From assembly GCA_023433755.1 (NCBI GenBank), contig JAEYUA010000283.1:1-9308 (forward strand): DNA of 9,308 nucleotides. The letters run 5' to 3'. Made by a program: the position numbers and the translations under genes. Position 1 is the stretch's first letter. Each line of letters starts with the position of its first letter. This DNA is from Bacteroidota bacterium. Its GTDB lineage: Bacteria; Bacteroidota; Bacteroidia; Chitinophagales; Chitinophagaceae. Shown piece after piece: positions 1 to 5,481 of the stretch. The notes beneath the pieces were generated by a model. The model ran no database searches. It saw nothing but the letters and a program-made list of their open reading frames with translations, and was not told the DNA's origin.

Positions 1-18
1 GGTTTCCGGGTAAAATAA
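1..18 (+). CDS. Possible C-terminal end of rimP (partial)
   Basis: Reading from base 1 gives five sense codons (GFRVK) and then two consecutive TAA stops. In Bacteroidota and most other bacteria the gene directly before nusA is rimP, the 30S ribosome maturation factor, and RimP proteins commonly end in a short basic beta-strand like this. Five residues cannot identify a family, so the call rests on gene order alone. Another reading frame could be the true one. Confidence 0.22.
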   Translation, partial: GFRVK

Positions 19-31
19 TAAAACAAGCAAG

Positions 32-46
32 GCAGGCGAAGCCTGC
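32..46. repeat. Perfect 6-bp inverted repeat (hairpin) before nusA
   Basis: GCAGGC and GCCTGC are exact reverse complements separated by GAA, giving a 6-bp GC stem with a 3-nt loop in an otherwise AT-rich 46-bp spacer. No T-run follows, so it is not an intrinsic terminator. It ends 18 bp before the nusA start codon and could be a short dispersed palindrome or an mRNA hairpin between cistrons. Confidence 0.5.
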
Positions 47-64
47 GGATAAATTCAACAATAT

Positions 65-1312
65 ATGGCTAGTATCAACCTGATGGAGGCATTCCAGGAG
101 TTCAAGGATGCTGAAAATATTGACCGCCCAACGCTGATGCGTGTTGTGGAGGATGTATTCAAAACCCTTTTGCGTAAAAAATACGGTAGCGACGAAACCT
201 TCGACGTGATCGTAAACGCGGAAAAAGGTGACCTTGAGATCTTCCGCCGCCGCAACGTTGTGGATGACGGAGATGTCTATAATACGCTGGAAGAAATTGA
301 AGTGAGTGAGGCCAAGAAAATTTCTCCCGACTATGAAGTAGGTGAAGAAGTTTACGAGGAAGTGAACCTGGAAGATTTCGGCCGCCGTGCCATCCTGGCC
401 GCCAAGCAAACCCTGGCCAGCCGTATCTCTGACCTCAAGAAAAATGTACTGGCAAAAAAATACCAGGACCGTATTGGGGAGATCATCAGTGCCGAGGTTT
501 ACCAGGTATGGAAAAAAGAAATTTTGCTGCTGGATGAGGAAGGCAATGAGCTGATCCTCCCCAAGAGCGAACAGATTCCGCAGGATTATTTCAAGAAAGG
601 TGAGAATATCCGTGCCGTAGTGAAGAAAGTGGACATGAAGAATAACACGCCGGTGATCATTCTTTCACGTACTTCGCCTGATTTTCTGGCAAAACTTTTG
701 GAAATAGAAGTGCCTGAGATCTTCGACGGCCTGATCGTTATCAAAAAAATTGTGCGTGAACCGGGTGAAAGAGCTAAAGTTGCGGTAGAATCCTACGACG
801 ACCGTATTGATCCAGTAGGTGCCTGCGTAGGTATGAAGGGCAGCCGTATTCATGGCATTGTACGTGAATTAAAGAATGAAAATATTGACGTGATCAACTG
901 GACCAACAACATCCAGCTTTTGATCCAGCGTTCATTGACACCAGCCAAGATCACTTCCATGGAGCTGGACCAGGATACAAAACATGCCAATGTGTATTTG
1001 CGTCCCGACCAGGTTTCCCTGGCCATCGGCCGCAGGGGTGTGAACATCAAACTGGCCTGCGACCTTACCGGTTTTGAGCTGGATGTTTACCGTGATAATG
1101 AAGGTGAGGTTGAAGAGTTTGACATTGACCTGGAAGAATTCAGCGATGAAATTGAAAGCTGGGTAATTGATGAACTCAAGCGCGTAGGTTGTGACACGGC
1201 AAGAGCGGTACTGGATCTTACCGCTGAAGAACTGGAAAGAAGAACCGATCTTGAAAAAGTAACCATTGATGAAGTAAGGAAGGTGTTGCAGGCGGAATTT
1301 GAAAAGGAATAA
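65..1312 (+). CDS. nusA: Transcription termination/antitermination factor NusA
   Basis: NusA binds RNA polymerase and nascent RNA in the cytoplasm and modulates pausing, termination and antitermination. The 415-residue product has the expected order: an N-terminal polymerase-binding domain (about 1-130), an S1 RNA-binding domain (about 134-200), KH1 with its GxxG loop as GMKG (256-259), and KH2 with GRRG (322-325) followed by the typical NIKLACDLTGFELDVY stretch. Residues from about 352 form an acidic tail plus one helix-hairpin-helix-like module (about 365-413), shorter than the two acidic repeats of the 495-residue E. coli protein. The ATG at 65 gives a full-length N-terminus; no Shine-Dalgarno sequence is seen, as is common in this phylum. 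The gene sits between a possible rimP end and infB, the conserved order. Identity is certain from the domain pattern. Confidence 0.97.
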   Translation: MASINLMEAFQEFKDAENIDRPTLMRVVEDVFKTLLRKKYGSDETFDVIVNAEKGDLEIFRRRNVVDDGDVYNTLEEIEVSEAKKISPDYEVGEEVYEEVNLEDFGRRAILAAKQTLASRISDLKKNVLAKKYQDRIGEIISAEVYQVWKKEILLLDEEGNELILPKSEQIPQDYFKKGENIRAVVKKVDMKNNTPVIILSRTSPDFLAKLLEIEVPEIFDGLIVIKKIVREPGERAKVAVESYDDRIDPVGACVGMKGSRIHGIVRELKNENIDVINWTNNIQLLIQRSLTPAKITSMELDQDTKHANVYLRPDQVSLAIGRRGVNIKLACDLTGFELDVYRDNEGEVEEFDIDLEEFSDEIESWVIDELKRVGCDTARAVLDLTAEELERRTDLEKVTIDEVRKVLQAEFEKE

Positions 1313-1340
1313 CTCCCCTTGCCCCTGATGGGGTATGGGT

Positions 1341-1543
1341 GTGAATCGTGAGAAGTGAATCGTGAGACGTGAGCATGAGCAGGCTTCACTACTGAAGTTC
1401 AGTGTTTTCAAAAGCGATAATATTTATAATCGAGCAGCTATATAAGTGGAAAATGCGTCTAGCTGCAAAACAAAAGTAAAGTGATCAATAACTAAGTTCT
1501 TTGGATCTTATCTCACGATTCACGACTCACGTCTCACGAATCA
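1341..1543. repeat. Facing clusters of a 7-bp repeat in the nusA-infB spacer
   Basis: The left cluster (1341-1373) consists of back-to-back heptamers of the form GTGARNN; the 13-mer GTGAATCGTGAGA occurs twice, at 1341 and 1355. The right cluster (1511-1543) carries the same heptamers on the opposite strand. Positions 1343-1373 pair with 1512-1542 at 26 of 31 positions, including exact matches of 13 nt (1341-1353 with 1511-1523) and 14 nt (1360-1373 with 1526-1539) in alternative registers. The 138-nt interior has no gene-sized reading frame. It holds a 7-bp stem, GCAGCTA/TAGCTGC (1434-1440 with 1460-1466), and a 5-bp stem, CTTCA/TGAAG (1384-1397). The spacer also starts with a weak CCCC-TGAT-GGGG hairpin (1322-1333) without a T-run. 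If transcribed with nusA and infB, it could fold into a long stem-loop. Function is unknown; a MITE-like insertion is possible. Confidence 0.75.
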
Positions 1544-1545
1544 AG

Positions 1546-1590
1546 ATGTTTGATCTAAAGCCGGCAGCGGTCACGACAAAAACCAGTTAA
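1546..1590 (+). CDS. Possible 14-codon upstream ORF overlapping the infB start
   Basis: An ATG at 1546 opens a frame encoding MFDLKPAAVTTKTS, which ends at TAA 1588-1590. The final A of that stop is the first base of the infB ATG (TAATG). Such overlaps can couple translation of two cistrons, so this may be a leader peptide that feeds ribosomes to infB. It begins just after the right heptamer cluster. No Shine-Dalgarno sequence or family resemblance supports it, and a frame this short occurs easily by chance. Confidence 0.2.
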   Translation: MFDLKPAAVTTKTS

Positions 1591-4436
1591 TGGCAGAAAC
1601 AATTACGACACCCAGGTTGATGGCAGCCGCCAAGGAGTTTAACATCGGTAAGGATACCCTTGTTGATTTTCTTGTGGGCAAAGGATACAGCAGGGATGAC
1701 CTGAAACCTACGGCAAAGCTCACGGAAGATATGTACCGTGCTTTGCAAAATGAATTCCAGAGCGATAAGGTGGCCAAACTAAAGGCCATCCAGGTCGACC
1801 TGCCAAAAGGCGCAGTGGCGGAAGCAAAGAAAAAGAAGGACGAAGAAGAGATTCATTTCCGCGGAAAAGAAGAAAAGAAACCCGCGAAAAAAGAAGAGCC
1901 TGCACCTGCTCCTGTAGCAGAAGTTCCTGTTGTGGAACCGGCACCTCCGCCGCCTCCGCCTCCTGCTGAACCGGAGCCGCCTAAGGAACCGGAAGTAGCC
2001 AAGGTGGAAACACCGGAAATAGAAGGACCGAAAGTTCTTGATAAAATTGATCTTTCTGCAATTGATTCTTCTACCAGGCCGAAGAAAACAACCAAGAAAA
2101 AGAAAGAAGAAGAAAAACCTGAACCGGTAGCAGAAGCAGAAGCAACACCAGTGGTGGAAACACCTGTTGCTGAAGTGGCTCCTCCCCCGGTGGTTGAAAC
2201 ACCGCAGGAAGATGAACCTGTTATTGAAAATATCAGGGCAGAAAAAATTGAAGGTCCCAAGATCCTTGGCAAAATAGAATTACCGGTGGAGAATGATACG
2301 CGTCCGCAAAAAGCTGACGAGAAGCGCAAGAGAAAGAGAATACCGATCGAGAAAAAAGACGGTGGTGCCCAGGGAACCAGGCCTGCAGGCCAGGGTGGCG
2401 GAGCCCGTATCGGCATCCAGCGCAACACAGGTGGCGCCACTGGAGAAAGAGGCCGTGGCGGACAGCAGAATAAATTCGGACAGCGCTCCGGTGCCCGTCC
2501 AACTTTTGCCAAACGTGGTGAGGACAAACAGATCGACGAAAAAGAAATTCAACGCAAGATCCAGGAAACACAGGCGAAACTATCCGGTGGTAAAGGCAAG
2601 AGCATGAAAAAGCTCCGCCGCGACCGCCGCAATGAGGCCGCTGAATCCATGGATGGTGCAGAAGATAATAAACTGCAGGTAACAGAATTCATCAGCGTGA
2701 GCGAACTCGCCAACCTGATGGATGTGAGCTTCGCGGAAGTGATCGCCAAATGTATGGGCCTTGGTATCATGGTATCCATCAACCAGCGTCTCGACGCGGA
2801 GGTGATCGAACTCGTGTCCAGTGAATTCGGCTTTGATGTGGAATTCATTGACATGGAAAAACAAATGGAAATGGACGAGGAAGAGGAAGTGGATGATGAG
2901 GCCGACCTCAAGCCACGTTCTCCCATCGTTACCATCATGGGTCACGTTGACCATGGTAAAACTTCCTTGCTTGACTATATCAGGAGTGCCAGCGTGGTAG
3001 CCGGTGAGGCGGGTGGTATCACCCAGCACATTGGTGCCTACCAGGTAAACCTGCCTGATGGAAAAGACATTACCTTTCTCGATACTCCCGGTCACGAAGC
3101 GTTTACGGCTATGCGTGCCCGTGGTGCCAAGGTTACCGACCTTGCCGTGATCGTGATCGCTGCGGATGATGCCATCATGCCCCAGACGCGTGAGGCTATC
3201 TCGCATGCGCAGGCAGCACAAGTACCCATGATCTTCGCGATCAACAAGATTGATAAGGATGGTGCCAATCCAGCTAAAATTTATGAGCAGCTCGCGCAGA
3301 TGAACATCCTCGTGGAATCATGGGGTGGTAAATTCCAGAGCCAGGAGATCAGTGCCAAGCAGGGATTGAATATTGATTTATTACTTGAAAAAATATTGCT
3401 CGAAGCCGAGATTCTTGACCTGAAAGCCAATCCTTCTAGAGAAGCGAATGGTACTATCATCGAGGCAACGTTGGATAAAGGACGTGGATTCGTGGCGACA
3501 GTACTCGTGCAGAATGGTACACTTAAAGCCGGTGACCTGGTGGTGAGCGGACAACATTTCGGGCGTGTGAAGGCCATGATGAATGAAAGGAACAAGAAAG
3601 TGAATGAAGCACCTCCTTCCACACCGGTATTGATCCTTGGTCTGAATGGTGCGCCGCAGGCTGGTGAAACTTTCAGGGTTTACCAGGATGAAGCGGAAGC
3701 CAAAGAAATTGCCAACCGCCGTGCACAGATCCTGCGCGAACAGGGTATGCGTGCGAAGAAACACATTACACTTGATGAGATCGGGCGCCGACTGGCTCTT
3801 GGAAGCTTCAAGGAATTGAAGGTGATCATCAAAGGTGACGTGGATGGATCGGTAGAGGCATTGAGTGATTCATTACAGAAATTATCTACCCAGGAGATCC
3901 TGGTAAGTGTGATCCACAAAGGTGTGGGCCAGATCAATGAAAGCGATATCGTGCTGGCTGAAGCATCTGATGCCATCGTGATCGGATTCAACGTGAGGCC
4001 TTCGCTGCAGGCGAACAAGCTGGCTGATAAAGCAGGGATCGAGATCAAATTGTACTCGATCATCTATAACGCCATTGAAGAGATCAAGAGCGCGATGGAA
4101 GGAATGCTTGAACCGAAGATCCAGGAGAAGATCGTTGCCAACGTGGAGATTCGCGAGGTGTTCAAGTTTGATAAAGCTACCGTTGCCGGTTGCCAGGTGA
4201 TAGAAGGAAGGATCAAACGTGATAACAAGATCCGCCTGATTCGTGATGGTATCGTGGTTTATCCAACAGGTGAAGGCGCCAGTGCTGAACTCGGATCACT
4301 GAAACGTTACAAGGATGATGTGAAGGAAGTGCTTTCCGGAATGGAATGCGGTCTTACCATCAAAAACTATAACGACATCAAGGTCGGTGATATCGTGGAG
4401 GCATATGAGGAAGAAGAAGTGAAGAGGACGCTGTAG
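1590..4436 (+). CDS. infB: Translation initiation factor IF-2
   Basis: IF-2 is the GTPase that places initiator fMet-tRNA on the 30S subunit and promotes 50S joining. The 948 residues show an IF2_N helical module (about 1-60), a low-complexity linker rich in Pro/Ala/Glu (about 70-240) and then Lys/Arg/Gly (about 240-350), and a second IF2_N-like module (about 368-425). The G domain follows, with G1 GHVDHGKT (451-458), G2 GGITQHIG (from 475, Thr478), G3 DTPGH (498-502, with the conserved His), G4 NKID (552-555) and G5 SAK (588-590). After it come the EF-Tu-II-like domain (about 618-705), the C1 domain (from about 742, with KGDVDGSVEAL at 748) and the tRNA-binding C2 domain (about 850-942). All key GTPase residues are present. 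The length slightly exceeds E. coli IF-2 (890) because of the linker. ATG 1590 gives a complete IF2_N; no Shine-Dalgarno sequence is visible. A terminator follows at 4476. Confidence 0.98.
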   Translation: MAETITTPRLMAAAKEFNIGKDTLVDFLVGKGYSRDDLKPTAKLTEDMYRALQNEFQSDKVAKLKAIQVDLPKGAVAEAKKKKDEEEIHFRGKEEKKPAKKEEPAPAPVAEVPVVEPAPPPPPPPAEPEPPKEPEVAKVETPEIEGPKVLDKIDLSAIDSSTRPKKTTKKKKEEEKPEPVAEAEATPVVETPVAEVAPPPVVETPQEDEPVIENIRAEKIEGPKILGKIELPVENDTRPQKADEKRKRKRIPIEKKDGGAQGTRPAGQGGGARIGIQRNTGGATGERGRGGQQNKFGQRSGARPTFAKRGEDKQIDEKEIQRKIQETQAKLSGGKGKSMKKLRRDRRNEAAESMDGAEDNKLQVTEFISVSELANLMDVSFAEVIAKCMGLGIMVSINQRLDAEVIELVSSEFGFDVEFIDMEKQMEMDEEEEVDDEADLKPRSPIVTIMGHVDHGKTSLLDYIRSASVVAGEAGGITQHIGAYQVNLPDGKDITFLDTPGHEAFTAMRARGAKVTDLAVIVIAADDAIMPQTREAISHAQAAQVPMIFAINKIDKDGANPAKIYEQLAQMNILVESWGGKFQSQEISAKQGLNIDLLLEKILLEAEILDLKANPSREANGTIIEATLDKGRGFVATVLVQNGTLKAGDLVVSGQHFGRVKAMMNERNKKVNEAPPSTPVLILGLNGAPQAGETFRVYQDEAEAKEIANRRAQILREQGMRAKKHITLDEIGRRLALGSFKELKVIIKGDVDGSVEALSDSLQKLSTQEILVSVIHKGVGQINESDIVLAEASDAIVIGFNVRPSLQANKLADKAGIEIKLYSIIYNAIEEIKSAMEGMLEPKIQEKIVANVEIREVFKFDKATVAGCQVIEGRIKRDNKIRLIRDGIVVYPTGEGASAELGSLKRYKDDVKEVLSGMECGLTIKNYNDIKVGDIVEAYEEEEVKRTL

Positions 4437-4475
4437 AGAAGACCATGTTCGATCGCAAACATTTTTTAGTCATAC

Positions 4476-4503
4476 AATCCCCTTTAATAAGGGGATTTTT
4501 TTT
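4476..4503 (+). terminator. Intrinsic terminator of infB
   Basis: AATCCCCTT (4476-4484) and AAGGGGATT (4489-4497) form a perfect 9-bp stem closed by TAAT, followed by an eight-T run that begins in the stem (4496-4503). It lies 40 bp after the infB stop and should end the nusA-infB transcript, isolating it from the repeat island downstream. Confidence 0.9.
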
Positions 4504-4555
4504 GGGATAAGGGTTGATGTTGATACGGTTCAAATCTCGAATTTGATTCAACCCG

Positions 4556-4656
4556 ACACCGCATACAACCACCCCAACCAAACGGCACACTATCTGACCT
4601 GTCATCCCGCAGGGACCTGGACGTCGCATAATAACAACATTGAGAATTATTTTGAC
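4556..4656 (+). repeat. Copy A of a ~100-bp intergenic repeat
   Basis: This copy has three conserved blocks in order. Block 1 is ACACCGCATACAACC (4556-4570). Block 2 is the core TGTCATCCCGCAGGGACCTG (4600-4619), which carries a TCCC-GCA-GGGA palindrome. Block 3 is an AT-rich tail (4627-4656) matching copy B at 22 of 30 positions. The 25 bases between blocks 1 and 2 are not conserved. It lies in the same orientation as copy B, 121-123 bp upstream, so the two form an imperfect tandem pair. Together with copy B it fills the gene-free stretch 4437-4821. No protein-coding role is seen. Confidence 0.75.
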
Positions 4657-4678
4657 ACCACGAAAAGCAAACAACCCC

Positions 4679-4777
4679 ACACCGCACACAACCTCCCTGC
4701 CCCCGCCGACCCCTTCGACCTGTCATCCCGCAGGGATCTGGAGTATGCATAATTGCAACGTTGATAGTCATTTTCAA
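4679..4777 (+). repeat. Copy B of the ~100-bp repeat; left inverted arm beside the GIY-YIG gene
   Basis: Block 1 is ACACCGCACACAACC (4679-4693). The core region 4713-4752 matches the reverse complement of 5273-5312 at 39 of 40 positions, the only change being T for C at 4736. Block 1 is also an exact reverse complement of 5333-5347, and the unconserved spacer between the blocks is about 20 bases in both copies. The core forms an exact hairpin, ATCCC-GCA-GGGAT, resembling bacterial REP palindromes. The copy lies 45 bp downstream of the nuclease stop codon. Confidence 0.85.
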
Positions 4778-4821
4778 TTAAGCTATTCCCAAGACAATTT
4801 GCATTCCCGATTACATCATTT

Positions 4822-5163
4822 TCATTTCCTCCTTCTCACAAACGATTCAATTTCCCTTGGCGGCCAACAGCCAAATAACTTTTCATTCAAGAACATCAAC
4901 TCAGGGTTCATTGTATTAATCAACTCCATTTTTCTTTTCCTGGACCATTTTTTAATTTCTTTTTCCCGGGCAATGCAGTCAAGAATGTAATCGAAAGGCT
5001 CATAGTATAAAAGGTAGCATACATTGTATTTTGATGGAAAGGCACCTGGACTAACCTTCAGGTAATGCTCAACAATTCGGGCTTTAAGATTATTAGTAAT
5101 GCCAGTATACAAAACAGTTCTTGTAGCGTTGGTTATTATGTATAAGTAGTACGTTTTGCTCAT
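4822..5163 (-). CDS. Single-domain GIY-YIG nuclease family protein
   Basis: GIY-YIG proteins cut DNA with one metal ion and a Tyr/Arg/Glu active site. This 113-residue product is the small stand-alone type (COG2827/UPF0213-like, as in E. coli YhbQ). YLYIITN (6-12) and YTGITN (19-24) stand for the GIY and YIG strands. Arg29 in LKARIVEH and Glu67 in AREKEIKKWSRKRK are the likely catalytic residues, so the fold appears intact. After about residue 90 there is a tail containing GCWPP and ending in RRRK, which makes it somewhat longer than many family members (80-100 residues). The ATG at 5161-5163 gives a complete first strand; the stop is TGA. It converges on infB and diverges from the SurA-like gene, alone in its transcription unit and bracketed by inverted repeat copies B and C. 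Substrate and role are unknown: DNA repair, restriction-like defence and homing are all possible. Confidence 0.88.
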   Translation of the reverse strand: MSKTYYLYIITNATRTVLYTGITNNLKARIVEHYLKVSPGAFPSKYNVCYLLYYEPFDYILDCIAREKEIKKWSRKRKMELINTMNPELMFLNEKLFGCWPPREIESFVRRRK

Positions 5164-5175
5164 AGGGTAAATGTC

Positions 5176-5241
5176 TATGTGGTTGTGATTTTTGCGAAGG
5201 GGAGATCAACTAATAATTATGTGGTTTTTCCCGAGGGGGAA
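5176..5241. repeat. Imperfect direct repeat upstream of the nuclease gene
   Basis: TATGTGGTT followed by a T-rich stretch and then CGA(A/G)GGGGA occurs at about 5176-5203 and again at 5219-5240, with a gap of about five bases in the second copy. The second copy ends in an exact 5-bp hairpin, TTCCC-GAGG-GGGAA (5228-5241). It lies in the 5' flank of the - strand nuclease gene and could affect its expression, but the match is short. Confidence 0.35.
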
Positions 5242-5254
5242 TGAAAGTTGTTTT

Positions 5255-5347
5255 TTATAATCGGAGTTGCTTTTATGCATACTCCAGGTCCCTGCGGGAT
5301 GACAGGTCGAAGAGGCGGTGTTTTACCAGGCCGGTTGTGTGCGGTGT
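5255..5347 (-). repeat. Copy C of the ~100-bp repeat, inverted
   Basis: This is the reverse-complement copy of the intergenic repeat. The core 5273-5312 matches copy B (4713-4752) at 39 of 40 positions, and 5333-5347 is an exact reverse complement of 4679-4693. The AT-rich tail (about 5255-5279) resembles copies A and B only loosely. The outer end at 5347 lies eight bases from the heptamer array that starts at 5355. With copy B it brackets the GIY-YIG gene and about 140 bp of flanking DNA on its two sides combined. No target-site duplication is obvious at the outer ends. Confidence 0.82.
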
Positions 5348-5354
5348 AGGGCAT

Positions 5355-5405
5355 CTCACGCCTCACGTCTCACGCCTCACGTCTCACGCTTCACGCCTCC
5401 ACGCC
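5355..5405. repeat. Tandem 7-bp repeat array before the SurA-like gene
   Basis: CTCACGC and CTCACGT alternate in perfect 7-bp register for five units (5355-5389), then TTCACGC (5390-5396) and a degraded CTCCACGCC (5397-5405). On the opposite strand the units read GTGAG(A/G)C or close to it, so they belong to the same family as the clusters in the nusA-infB spacer. The array ends 76 bp before the SurA-like ATG and begins just beyond repeat copy C. The rest of the gene-free stretch 5164-5481 holds the imperfect repeat at 5176, copy C, and a C-rich segment (about 5420-5450) in which nothing else is seen. Confidence 0.85.
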
Positions 5406-5458
5406 TTCAAAGAATTGTTAATCCCCACCCCAATCCATCCAATTCCCCTCTTAAAGGC

Positions 5459-5466
5459 TAAATTTG
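5459..5466 (+). promoter_or_regulatory. Candidate Bacteroidota -7 promoter element
   Basis: TAAATTTG matches the TAnnTTTG -7 consensus of the primary sigma factor in Bacteroidota exactly. It lies 15 bp before the ATG at 5482, which would leave a very short leader. No convincing -33 TTG element is found at the usual distance; the nearest TTG (5415-5417) is too far away. The support is the single 8-mer and its position. Confidence 0.3.
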
Positions 5467-5481
5467 AACACATTTCTTTTT

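Noticed and set aside
1322..1333. Terminator after nusA
   Set aside because: CCCC-TGAT-GGGG is only a 4-bp stem and no T-run follows.
1853..2527. 224-codon open frame on the - strand inside infB
   Set aside because: It is the antisense of the low-complexity IF-2 linker, producing Ser/Gly/Pro-rich sequence with no domain; compositional bias explains the lack of stops.
2580..3221. 213-codon - strand frame opposite the IF-2 G domain
   Set aside because: It lies entirely antisense to clear GTPase motifs (GHVDHGKT, DTPGH) and resembles no family.
4378..4990. Several 69-116 codon frames on both strands across the repeat island
   Set aside because: They follow the repeat copies (for example CGMTG or SRSLRDDR from the same core in different frames) and overlap each other and the GIY-YIG gene; they are repeat translations, not genes.
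5355..5405. CRISPR array
   Set aside because: The units are 7 bp with no spacers between them, and no cas gene is present.
5464..5481. TTG start adding six residues to the SurA-like protein
   Set aside because: The ATG at 5482 gives a standard Lys-Lys signal peptide start; the TTG falls inside the candidate -7 promoter element.
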